The translations under genes were made by a program, and so were the position numbers. Shown here piece after piece: positions 17,965 to 25,987 of a DNA stretch of 64,000 nt. The notes beneath the pieces are model-generated. The model made no database searches. It was not told the DNA's origin and saw nothing but the letters and a program-made list of their open reading frames with translations. Origin of the DNA: Streptomyces sp. NBC_00663 (GTDB lineage Bacteria; Actinomycetota; Actinomycetes; Streptomycetales; Streptomycetaceae); assembly GCF_036226885.1 (NCBI RefSeq), contig NZ_CP109027.1, positions 1,798,001 through 1,862,000 on the forward strand, written 5' to 3'. The first letter of the stretch is position 1. Each line of letters starts with the position of its first letter.

Positions 17965-19770
17965 ATGGCCGCTCCCCTGTCCGACACCCCTCTGTCCCCG
18001 ATCCAGACCGTCGCCGTCGTCGGCCTCGGCACCATGGGCACCGGCATCGCCGAGGTCCTCGCCAAGGCCGGCCGCACGGTCATCGGCATCGACATCAGCG
18101 AGGCCGCGACCGCCCAGGCCGTCGCCGCCCTGGAGACCTCCACCGGCCGCGCCGTGACCCGCGGCCGGCTGACCGAGGAGCAGCGGACGGACATCCTCGC
18201 CCGGGTCCGCACCTCCACCGACCTGCGCACCGCGGCCGACGCGGACCTGGTCATCGAGGTGGTCCCGGAGTCGTACGAGATCAAGCACCAGATCTTCCGT
18301 GAACTCGACGGCATCGTGCGGCCGGAGACGATCCTGGCGACCGGCACCAACGCCCTGTCCGTCACCCGGCTCGCGGCCGACTCGGCCCGCCCGGAGCGCG
18401 TGCTGGGCCTGCACTTCTTCAACCCGGCGCCCGCGATGAAGCTGGTCGAGGTGGTCTCCTCGGTGCTGACCGCGCCGAGCGCGGTCACCGCGGTCACCGA
18501 TCTCGCGCTGGACCTCGGCAAGGAGCCCGTCGCGGTCGGCGACCGGCCCGGATTCGTCGCCGACGGGCTGCTGTTCGGCTATCTCAACCAGGCCGCCGCG
18601 ATGTACGAGGCGAAGTACGCCTCCCGCGAGGACATCGACGCCGCGATGCGGCTCGGCTGCGGACTGCCGATGGGCCCGCTGGCCCTGCTCGACCTGATCG
18701 GCATCGACACCGCGCGCACCGTCCTGGACGCCATGTACTCCGAGTCCCACGACCGGCTGCACGCGCCCGCCCCGATCCTCAAGCAGCTCAGCGAGGCGGG
18801 CCTGACGGGCCGTAAGTCGGGCCGCGGCTTCTACTCCTACGAGGCCCCGGGCAGCGCGACGGTCGTGCCGGACACCCTGACGCCGGCCGAGGGCGGCTCC
18901 CAGGTCCAGGGCCGCACGGTCCGCTCCGTCGGTGTCGCCGGCTCGGGCACCATGGCGTCCGGCATCGCCGAGGTCTTCGCCAAGGCCGGCTACCAGGTCG
19001 TCCTCGCCGCCCGCAGCGAGGAGAAGGCGCAGGCCGCCAAGGCCCGTATCGGCAAGTCTCTTTCGCGCTCTGTCGACAAGGGCCGGATGACCGCCGAGTC
19101 CGCCGCGCAGACCCTGGACCTGATCACCCCGGCGGGTTCCTACGACGCCTTCGCCGACGTCGATCTGGCGCTGGAGGCCGTCGCCGAGGACCTGGAGGTC
19201 AAGCAGCAGCTGTTCCAGACGCTGGACAAGGTCTGCAAGCCGGGCGCGGTCCTGGCCACCACCACCTCCTCGCTCCCGGTCGTCGCCTGCGCCCGTGCCA
19301 CCTCGCGTCCGCAGGACGTGATCGGCATGCACTTCTTCAACCCGGCGCCCGCCATGAAGCTGGTCGAGGTCGTGCGGACGGTGCTGACCGCCGAGGACGT
19401 CCACGCCACGGTCCGCGAGGTCTGCGCCAAGATCCGCAAGCACGCGGTCGACTGCGGTGACCGGGCCGGCTTCATCGTGAACGCCCTGCTGTTCCCCTAC
19501 CTCAACAACGCCATCAAGATGGTCGAGGAGCACTACGCCTCCCTCGACGACATCGACGCCGCGATGAAGCTGGGCGGCGGCTACCCGATGGGCCCCTTCG
19601 AGCTCCTTGACGTCGTCGGACTCGATGTCTCCCTGGCCATCGAGAAGGTCCTGCACCGCGAGTTCCGGGACCCGGGCCTGGCCCCGGCCCCGCTCCTGGA
19701 GCACCTGGTGGCCGCGGGCTGCCTCGGCCGCAAGACGGGCCGCGGCTTCCGCGAATATGCCCGCCGCTGA
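17965..19770 (+). CDS. Tandem 3-hydroxyacyl-CoA (3-hydroxybutyryl-CoA) dehydrogenase
   Basis: A 601-residue protein made of two complete ~290-residue copies of 3-hydroxyacyl-CoA dehydrogenase. Each has an NAD-binding start (VGLGTMGTGIAE near residue 18; VAGSGTMASGIAE near 320), the catalytic HFFNPAPAMKLVEV segment and a C-terminal helical domain with PMGP and GRKxGRGF. It interconverts acetoacetyl-CoA and 3-hydroxybutyryl-CoA, supplying the crotonyl-CoA precursor used by ccr downstream. GGAG lies 9 nt before the ATG. A duplicated single-chain form is longer than the usual ~290-residue enzyme. A strong hairpin follows. Assignment by family and neighbourhood is strong. Confidence 0.9.
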   Translation: MAAPLSDTPLSPIQTVAVVGLGTMGTGIAEVLAKAGRTVIGIDISEAATAQAVAALETSTGRAVTRGRLTEEQRTDILARVRTSTDLRTAADADLVIEVVPESYEIKHQIFRELDGIVRPETILATGTNALSVTRLAADSARPERVLGLHFFNPAPAMKLVEVVSSVLTAPSAVTAVTDLALDLGKEPVAVGDRPGFVADGLLFGYLNQAAAMYEAKYASREDIDAAMRLGCGLPMGPLALLDLIGIDTARTVLDAMYSESHDRLHAPAPILKQLSEAGLTGRKSGRGFYSYEAPGSATVVPDTLTPAEGGSQVQGRTVRSVGVAGSGTMASGIAEVFAKAGYQVVLAARSEEKAQAAKARIGKSLSRSVDKGRMTAESAAQTLDLITPAGSYDAFADVDLALEAVAEDLEVKQQLFQTLDKVCKPGAVLATTTSSLPVVACARATSRPQDVIGMHFFNPAPAMKLVEVVRTVLTAEDVHATVREVCAKIRKHAVDCGDRAGFIVNALLFPYLNNAIKMVEEHYASLDDIDAAMKLGGGYPMGPFELLDVVGLDVSLAIEKVLHREFRDPGLAPAPLLEHLVAAGCLGRKTGRGFREYARR

Positions 19771-19835
19771 CACGTCCGGCGACTGGTCCAGAGCGAACGA
19801 GGACTGGGGCGGGCTGCTCGACCCCCACGGAAACC

Positions 19836-19858
19836 CCCCGCCCGCGGTGGGCGGGGGC
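19836..19858 (+). terminator. GC-rich terminator-like hairpin
   Basis: CCCCCGCCC pairs with GGGCGGGGG across a 5-nt loop, about 65 nt after the dehydrogenase stop. No T-tract follows. Confidence 0.5.
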
Positions 19859-19906
19859 TCCCTGGGACATGAGCGCCAACCTGCGCACATGCAGTACGTT
19901 CGGGTC

Positions 19907-20716
19907 ATGTCCCAGCCCGCCAGGTCCTCACGTACACCAGCTACGCCCGACGCGCCGGAAAGTGCCGCAGGCAGTCGCGCGGCCGCCCAGCGGCTCAAGA
20001 TGCGCCGAGAACTGGCGGCCGCGGCGATGGAGCTGTTCTCCACCAAGGGGTACGAGGCGACCACCGTCGACGAGATCGCGGCCGCGGCCGGAGTCGCGCG
20101 CCGTACGTTCTTCCGCCACTTCCGCTCCAAGGAAGAGGCGATCTTCCCCGATCACGACGACACCCTGATCCGTGCCGAGGCCGTGCTCAACGCGGCTCCC
20201 CCGCACGAGCATCCGCTCGACACGGTGTGCAACGGCATCAAGGAAGTCATGCGGATGTACGCGGCCCGGCCGGAGATCTCGGTCGCCCGCTACAAGCTCA
20301 CGCGCGAGGTGCCCACCCTGCGCGAGGCGGAGATCGCGTCGGTGGCCCGCTACGAGCGCCTGTTCACCCGCTATCTGCTCGGCCACTTCGACGAGCACGC
20401 GCACGACGACGACGCCAACGACGACCCGCTGCTCGCGGAGGTCGCCGCGTCCGCCGTGGTCACCGCCCACAACCATGTGCTGCGGCGCTGGCTCCGGGCC
20501 GGCGGCCAGGGCGACGTGGAGGCCCAGCTGGACCACGCCTTCGCGATCGTACGGAAGACGTTCGGGACGGGCATCGGCGCCGGGCGCACCGGCACGACCC
20601 AGCCGTCCGCCGCGACGGTCTCCACGCACGGCGAGGTCCTGGTGACGGTCGCCCGCACCGACGCCCCTCTCGACCAGGTGATGCGGACCATCGAAGAGGC
20701 GCTGAAGGACCGCTGA
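19907..20716 (+). CDS. TetR-family transcriptional regulator
   Basis: A 269-residue regulator. The N-terminal HTH of the TetR type occupies about residues 30-80 (AMELFSTKGYEATTVDEIAAA, then RTFFRHFRSKEEAIF), and the C-terminal ligand domain is long, ending in VMRTIEEALKDR. It sits between the 3-hydroxyacyl-CoA dehydrogenase and ccr, all on one strand, which makes these genes its likely targets, with a CoA thioester as possible ligand; this is inference. ATG at 19907 is chosen; ATG at 19889 (MQYVRV) is in frame. A clear terminator follows. Confidence 0.9.
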   Translation: MSQPARSSRTPATPDAPESAAGSRAAAQRLKMRRELAAAAMELFSTKGYEATTVDEIAAAAGVARRTFFRHFRSKEEAIFPDHDDTLIRAEAVLNAAPPHEHPLDTVCNGIKEVMRMYAARPEISVARYKLTREVPTLREAEIASVARYERLFTRYLLGHFDEHAHDDDANDDPLLAEVAASAVVTAHNHVLRRWLRAGGQGDVEAQLDHAFAIVRKTFGTGIGAGRTGTTQPSAATVSTHGEVLVTVARTDAPLDQVMRTIEEALKDR

Positions 20717-20739
20717 GCCCCTTCCCTCCGCTGTGATGA

Positions 20740-20761
20740 CGGCCACCCTTCGGGGTGGCCG
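20740..20761 (+). terminator. Rho-independent terminator of the TetR gene
   Basis: CGGCCACCC pairs perfectly with GGGTGGCCG around a TTCG tetraloop and is followed by TTTT, 24 nt after the stop. Confidence 0.85.
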
Positions 20762-20860
20762 TTTTGGCATGTCAGAGGCCCTTTTCGAGCAGATTTCAAG
20801 GCGCGTTCGATCGATCATCGCTCATTTGTTACGTAAAGATTTCACCTGAGAGCAGTTGCT

Positions 20861-20902
20861 GGCACTCAGTGCCTTGCCAGGTGACACGCGGTGTCATACG
20901 TT
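20861..20902 (+). promoter_or_regulatory. ccr promoter with two embedded palindromes
   Basis: A -35 TTGCCA (20874-20879) and -10 TACGTT (20897-20902) are separated by exactly 17 nt, a good housekeeping-sigma promoter. The spacer carries TGACAC-GCG-GTGTCA (20882-20896), a perfect inverted repeat, and GGCACT-C-AGTGCC (20861-20873) abuts the -35. A repressor at either site would block polymerase, and the adjacent TetR protein is the obvious candidate. The predicted start near 20909 leaves a leader of about 197 nt. The rest of 20762-21105 has no gene. Confidence 0.6.
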
Positions 20903-21105
20903 GAAGGAGTCCGGGCGGCCGGCGTGCAGAGACCATGCGTACGCCGGCTGTCCCAGCAAGTCATCGACCTGCCCGCCCGGACGCCTGCGTCACAGGCAAC
21001 CTCCGCGCCACAAAGCGCTGCCGCACCTCCATACCGCCGAACCGACGGCACCGACGTAACCCTCAGCGTCCCTCCCTCAGGACGCGTATCGCCGGAGGCA
21101 ACACC

Positions 21106-22449
21106 GTGACCACGAAGGACATCCTGGACGCGATCCAGTCGCCGGACTCGACGCCGGCCGACTTCGCCGCCCTGCCGCTCCCCGAGTCGTACCGCGCGAT
21201 CACCGTGCACAAGGACGAGACGGAGATGTTCGCGGGCCTGGAGACCCGCGACAAGGACCCGCGCAAGTCGATCCACCTCGACGACGTTCCCGTGCCCGAG
21301 CTCGGCCCGGGCGAGGCCCTGGTCGCCGTCATGGCATCGAGCGTCAACTACAACTCGGTGTGGACCTCGATCTTCGAGCCCCTGTCGACGTTCGGCTTCC
21401 TGGAGCGCTACGGCAAGCTCAGCGAGCTCACCAAGCGCCACGACCTGCCGTACCACATCATCGGCTCCGACCTCGCGGGCGTCGTCCTGCGCACCGGCCC
21501 CGGCGTCAACGCCTGGAAGCCCGGTGACGAGGTCGTCGCACACTGTCTGTCCGTCGAGATGGAGTCGTCCGACGGCCACAACGACACGATGCTCGACCCC
21601 GAGCAGCGCATCTGGGGCTTCGAGACCAACTTCGGCGGCCTCGCCGAGATCGCGCTCGTGAAGTCCAACCAGCTGATGCCCAAGCCGGGTCATCTGTCGT
21701 GGGAGGAGGCGGCGGCCCCGGGCCTCGTCAACTCCACCGCCTACCGCCAGCTGGTCTCCCGCAACGGCGCCGGTATGAAGCAGGGCGACAACGTCCTGAT
21801 CTGGGGCGCGAGCGGCGGACTCGGCTCGTACGCCACGCAGTTCGCGCTGGCCGGCGGCGCCAACCCGATCTGTGTCGTCTCCAGCGACCAGAAGGCGGAC
21901 ATCTGCCGCTCGATGGGCGCCGAGGCGATCATCGACCGCAACGCCGAGGGCTACAAGTTCTGGAAGGACGAGCAGACCCAGGACCCGAAGGAGTGGAAGC
22001 GCTTCGGCAAGCGCATCCGCGAGCTCACCGGCGGCGAGGACATCGACATCGTCTTCGAGCACCCCGGCCGCGAGACCTTCGGCGCCTCGGTGTTCGTCAC
22101 CCGCAAGGGCGGCACCATCACCACCTGCGCCTCCACCTCGGGCTACATGCACGAGTACGACAACCGCTACCTGTGGATGTCGCTGAAGCGGATCATCGGA
22201 TCGCACTTCGCCAACTACCGCGAGGCCTGGGAGGCCAACCGGCTCATCGCGAAGGGCAAGATCCACCCGACGCTGTCGAAGACCTACTCCCTGGAGGAGA
22301 CCGGTCAGGCCGCGTACGACGTGCACCGCAACCTCCACCAGGGCAAGGTCGGGGTGCTCTGCCTCGCCCCCGAGGAAGGCCTCGGCGTGCGCGACGAGGA
22401 GATGCGCGCCCAGCACATCGACGCCATCAACCGCTTCCGCAACATCTGA
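21106..22449 (+). CDS. ccr: Crotonyl-CoA carboxylase/reductase
   Basis: A 447-residue NADPH-dependent enzyme that reductively carboxylates crotonyl-CoA to (2S)-ethylmalonyl-CoA, a medium-chain dehydrogenase/reductase. The nucleotide-binding GASGGLGSY is at 234-242. Residues matching the CO2-binding set described for characterised enoyl-CoA carboxylases/reductases appear at N81, F172, E173 and H367. GTG at 21106 follows GGAGG by 7 nt. It heads an operon with meaA and the genes after it. It is the committing step of the ethylmalonyl-CoA pathway and also makes ethylmalonyl-CoA extender units for polyketides. Confidence 0.97.
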   Translation: MTTKDILDAIQSPDSTPADFAALPLPESYRAITVHKDETEMFAGLETRDKDPRKSIHLDDVPVPELGPGEALVAVMASSVNYNSVWTSIFEPLSTFGFLERYGKLSELTKRHDLPYHIIGSDLAGVVLRTGPGVNAWKPGDEVVAHCLSVEMESSDGHNDTMLDPEQRIWGFETNFGGLAEIALVKSNQLMPKPGHLSWEEAAAPGLVNSTAYRQLVSRNGAGMKQGDNVLIWGASGGLGSYATQFALAGGANPICVVSSDQKADICRSMGAEAIIDRNAEGYKFWKDEQTQDPKEWKRFGKRIRELTGGEDIDIVFEHPGRETFGASVFVTRKGGTITTCASTSGYMHEYDNRYLWMSLKRIIGSHFANYREAWEANRLIAKGKIHPTLSKTYSLEETGQAAYDVHRNLHQGKVGVLCLAPEEGLGVRDEEMRAQHIDAINRFRNI

Positions 22450-22466
22450 GACACCCGGGGTCATAG

Positions 22467-24515
22467 ATGACTGAGCGTCAGCCCGCCGAAGGCACGCGGG
22501 AGAAGGACCGGCCGTGGCTCATGCGCACGTACGCCGGCCACTCCACGGCCGAGGCGTCCAACGAGCTGTACCGGCGCAACCTCGCCAAGGGCCAGACCGG
22601 CCTGTCGGTCGCGTTCGACCTTCCGACGCAGACCGGCTACGACTCCGACCACATCCTCGCCCGCGGCGAGGTCGGCCGGGTCGGTGTGCCGATCGCGCAC
22701 CTCGGTGACATGCGCCGGCTGTTCCAGGACATCCCCCTGGAGCAGATGAACACCTCGATGACGATCAACGCCACCGCCATGTGGCTGCTGGCGCTCTACC
22801 AGGTCGTCGCCGAGGAGCAGGGCGCCGACATCACCAAGCTCCAGGGCACGACCCAGAACGACATCGTCAAGGAGTACCTGTCCCGGGGAACGCACGTCTT
22901 CCCGCCGGTGCCCTCGCTCCGGCTGACGACGGACATGATCTGCTACACGGTCAACCACATTCCCAAGTGGAACCCGATCAACATCTGTAGCTACCACCTC
23001 CAGGAAGCGGGAGCCACCCCCGTCCAGGAGATCGCGTACGCGATGTCGACGGCGATCGCGGTCCTGGACGCCGTCCGGGACTCCGGTCAGGTGCCGGCCG
23101 AGAAGTTCGGTGACGTGGTCGCCCGGATCTCCTTCTTCGTGAACGCCGGCGTCCGCTTCATCGAGGAGATGTGCAAGATGCGCGCCTTCGGCCGCATCTG
23201 GGACAAGGTCACCCGTGAGCGGTACGGCATCGAGAACGCCAAGCAGCGCCGCTTCCGGTACGGCGTCCAGGTCAACTCCCTCGGGCTGACCGAGGCGCAG
23301 CCGGAGAACAACGTCCAGCGGATCGTCCTGGAGATGCTGGCCGTGACCCTCTCCAAGGACGCACGCGCGCGTGCCGTGCAGCTGCCCGCCTGGAACGAGG
23401 CGCTGGGTCTCCCCCGGCCCTGGGACCAGCAGTGGTCGCTGCGTATCCAGCAGGTGCTGGCGCACGAGAGCGATCTGCTGGAGTACGAGGACATCTTCGA
23501 GGGCTCGCACGTCATCGAGGCGAAGGTCGAACAGCTCGTCGAGGAGTCCCTCGCCGAGATCGACCGGATCCAGGAGATGGGCGGCGCGATGGCCGCCGTC
23601 GAGTCCGGCTACCTCAAGTCGCAGCTGGTCTCCTCGCACGCCGAGCGCCGGGCCCGGATCGAGTCCGGCCAGGAGAAGATCATCGGCGTCAACATCTTCG
23701 AGACGACCGAGCCCAACCCGCTGACGGCCGACCTGGACACCGCGATCCAGACGGTCGACCCGGCGGTCGAGGCCCGGGTCATCGCCGGCCTCCAGCACTG
23801 GCGGGACACCCGCTACCAGCCGCCCTTCAACCACCCGCGTCCGTGCAAGGCGCTGGAGAAGCTGAAGGAGGCCGCGAAGGGCACCGGCAACCTCATGGAG
23901 GCCACCCTGGAGTGCGCCCGCGCCGGTGTCACGACCGGCGAGTGGTCCGGGGCGCTGCGCGAGGTGTTCGGCGAGTTCCGGGCGCCGACCGGGGTCTCGT
24001 CGGCGCCGGTCGCGGTGCCCGCGGAGGAGGGCTCGGCCATGGCGGACGTGCGCCGCAAGGTCGACCTGACGGCCAAGGACATGGGCGTCGGCAAACTCCG
24101 TTTCCTGGTCGGCAAGCCGGGCCTGGACGGGCACTCCAACGGTGCCGAGCAGATCGCGGTGCGTGCGCGTGACGCCGGCTTCGAGGTGGTCTACCAGGGC
24201 ATCCGGCTCACCCCGGAGCAGATCGTGGACGCGGCCCTCGCCGAGGACGTGCACGCGGTCGGCCTGTCCATCCTGTCCGGCTCGCACGCCCAGCTCGTGC
24301 CGGACGTGCTGGAGCGGCTCCATGTGGCCGGTGCCACAGATATCCCGGTGATCGCCGGTGGCATCATCCCGAATGGAGACGCCGAGCAGCTCAGGGCCGC
24401 CGGAGTGGCTGCCGTCTTCACCCCGAAGGACTTCGACATCACCGGAATCATCGGCCGCATCGTCGACGAGATCCGGAAAGCGAACAAGCTCGACCCCCTG
24501 GAGGTCCCCGCATGA
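22467..24515 (+). CDS. meaA: Ethylmalonyl-CoA mutase (MeaA), coenzyme B12-dependent
   Basis: A 682-residue single-chain acyl-CoA mutase that rearranges ethylmalonyl-CoA to methylsuccinyl-CoA. The N-terminal ~520 residues form the TIM-barrel CoA-binding domain (GLSVAFDLPTQTGYDSD), and the C-terminal ~140 hold the cobalamin-binding domain with DGHSNG, the DxHxxG base-off motif, and GLSILSGSH. It resembles methylmalonyl-CoA mutase, but its length and its place directly after ccr favour MeaA. It starts 17 nt after ccr, and its ATGA stop/start overlaps the lyase gene. Confidence 0.93.
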   Translation: MTERQPAEGTREKDRPWLMRTYAGHSTAEASNELYRRNLAKGQTGLSVAFDLPTQTGYDSDHILARGEVGRVGVPIAHLGDMRRLFQDIPLEQMNTSMTINATAMWLLALYQVVAEEQGADITKLQGTTQNDIVKEYLSRGTHVFPPVPSLRLTTDMICYTVNHIPKWNPINICSYHLQEAGATPVQEIAYAMSTAIAVLDAVRDSGQVPAEKFGDVVARISFFVNAGVRFIEEMCKMRAFGRIWDKVTRERYGIENAKQRRFRYGVQVNSLGLTEAQPENNVQRIVLEMLAVTLSKDARARAVQLPAWNEALGLPRPWDQQWSLRIQQVLAHESDLLEYEDIFEGSHVIEAKVEQLVEESLAEIDRIQEMGGAMAAVESGYLKSQLVSSHAERRARIESGQEKIIGVNIFETTEPNPLTADLDTAIQTVDPAVEARVIAGLQHWRDTRYQPPFNHPRPCKALEKLKEAAKGTGNLMEATLECARAGVTTGEWSGALREVFGEFRAPTGVSSAPVAVPAEEGSAMADVRRKVDLTAKDMGVGKLRFLVGKPGLDGHSNGAEQIAVRARDAGFEVVYQGIRLTPEQIVDAALAEDVHAVGLSILSGSHAQLVPDVLERLHVAGATDIPVIAGGIIPNGDAEQLRAAGVAAVFTPKDFDITGIIGRIVDEIRKANKLDPLEVPA

Positions 24516-25471
24516 CCGTCAACCGTCTGCGTCCCCGCCGCTCGTGTCTCGCGGTGCCGGGAAGCAACCCCCGCTTCCTGGAGAAGGCGCAGGGCCTCCC
24601 GGCGGACCAGGTCTTCCTGGACCTGGAGGACGCGTGCGCCCCGCTCGCCAAGCCCGAGGCGCGGCACACGATCGTCAAGTTCCTCAACGAGGGCGACTGG
24701 ACCGGCAAGACGCGGGTCGTGCGGGTCAACGACTGGACGACCGAGTGGACGTACCGCGATGTCGTGACCGTCGTCGAGGGGGCCGGCCAGAACCTCGACT
24801 GCATCATGCTGCCGAAGGTGCAGACGGCCGAGCAGATCGTCGCGCTCGACCTGCTGCTGACGCAGATCGAGAAGACCATGGGCTTCGAGGTCGGCAAGAT
24901 CGGCATCGAGGCGCAGATCGAGAACGCGCAGGGTCTGAACAACGTCAACGAGATCGCGACGGCGTCCCAGCGCGTCGAGACGATCATCTTCGGCCCGGCC
25001 GACTTCATGGCGTCGATCAACATGAAGTCGCTGGTCGTCGGTGAGCAGCCGCCCGGCTACCCGGCGGACGCCTACCACTACATCCTGATGAAGATCCTGA
25101 TGGCCGCCCGCGCCAACAACCTCCAGGCGATCGACGGCCCCTACCTCCAGATCCGCAACGTCGACGGCTACCGCGAGGTCGCCCAGCGCGCCGCCGCGCT
25201 CGGCTTCGACGGCAAGTGGGTGCTCCACCCGGGGCAGGTCGAGGCGTCGAACGAGATCTTCTCGCCCTCCCAGGAGGACTACGACCACGCCGAGCTGATC
25301 CTGGACGCGTACGAGTACTTCACGTCCGAGGCGGGCGGCAAGAAGGGCTCGGCGATGATCGGCGACGAGATGATCGACGAGGCCAGCCGCAAGATGGCGC
25401 TGGTCATCTCCGGCAAGGGCCGGGCCGCCGGCATGCAGCGCACCAGCAAGTTCGAGATTCCGGAGGCGTAG
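24512..25471 (+). CDS. HpcH/HpaI aldolase/citrate lyase family protein, probable malyl-CoA/methylmalyl-CoA lyase
   Basis: A 319-residue CitE-like lyase. It begins with the family's RRSCLAVPGSNPRFLEKA pattern and has VFLDLEDAC and a metal-binding acidic residue in IENAQGLNN. Members cleave beta-methylmalyl-CoA to glyoxylate and propionyl-CoA, or malyl-CoA to glyoxylate and acetyl-CoA. The four-base ATGA overlap with meaA and the next gene 4 nt downstream place it in the ethylmalonyl-CoA operon, so the methylmalyl-CoA lyase role is likely. Context decides this over citrate lyase beta subunit. Confidence 0.88.
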   Translation: MTVNRLRPRRSCLAVPGSNPRFLEKAQGLPADQVFLDLEDACAPLAKPEARHTIVKFLNEGDWTGKTRVVRVNDWTTEWTYRDVVTVVEGAGQNLDCIMLPKVQTAEQIVALDLLLTQIEKTMGFEVGKIGIEAQIENAQGLNNVNEIATASQRVETIIFGPADFMASINMKSLVVGEQPPGYPADAYHYILMKILMAARANNLQAIDGPYLQIRNVDGYREVAQRAAALGFDGKWVLHPGQVEASNEIFSPSQEDYDHAELILDAYEYFTSEAGGKKGSAMIGDEMIDEASRKMALVISGKGRAAGMQRTSKFEIPEA

Positions 25472-25475
25472 GGCC

Positions 25476-25982
25476 ATGCAGTTCGGGCGCACCTACGAGG
25501 AGTTCGAGGTCGGGGCGACGTACAAGCACTGGCCGGGAAAGACGGTCACGGAGTACGACGACCACCTGTTCTGTCTCCTCACCATGAACCACCACCCGCT
25601 CCACATGGACACCAACTATGCGGAGAAGACGACGGACTTCGGCAAGAACGTCGTCGTCGGGAACTACATCTACTCCCTGCTGCTCGGCATGTCCGTCCCG
25701 GACATCTCCGGCAAGGCGATCGCCAACCTGGAGATCGAGTCGCTGAAGCATGTGGCGCCGACCTTCCACGGCGACACGATCTACGGCCAGACGACCGTGC
25801 TGGACAAGTGGCCGTCGAAGTCGAAGAACGACCGCGGCATCGTCTACGTCGAGACCAAGGGCTACAAGCAGGACGGCACGATGGTCTGCGTGTTCCGCCG
25901 CAAGGTCATGGTGCCGACCGAGACGTACATCAAGGAGCGCGGCGGCGAGCAGCCCGGCCGCCCGGAACTTCAGGAGGGCTGA
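25476..25982 (+). CDS. MaoC-family hydratase, probable mesaconyl-CoA hydratase
   Basis: A 168-residue hot-dog-fold protein. It has the MaoC N-terminal pattern RTYEEFEVG, then the catalytic-type segment DDHLFCLLTMNHHPLHMDTNYA and GNYIYSLLLGM. In this operon the expected step is hydration of mesaconyl-CoA to beta-methylmalyl-CoA, feeding the lyase encoded upstream. Proteobacterial mesaconyl-CoA hydratases are about twice as long with two hot-dog domains, so this single-domain enzyme probably works as a dimer. Spacing of 4 nt from the lyase gene supports co-transcription. Confidence 0.85.
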   Translation: MQFGRTYEEFEVGATYKHWPGKTVTEYDDHLFCLLTMNHHPLHMDTNYAEKTTDFGKNVVVGNYIYSLLLGMSVPDISGKAIANLEIESLKHVAPTFHGDTIYGQTTVLDKWPSKSKNDRGIVYVETKGYKQDGTMVCVFRRKVMVPTETYIKERGGEQPGRPELQEG

Positions 25983-25987
25983 GCCCG

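Noticed and set aside
22467..24515. Methylmalonyl-CoA mutase subunit
   Set aside because: The B12 motif fits, but the length, single-chain form and location directly after ccr with pathway partners favour ethylmalonyl-CoA mutase.
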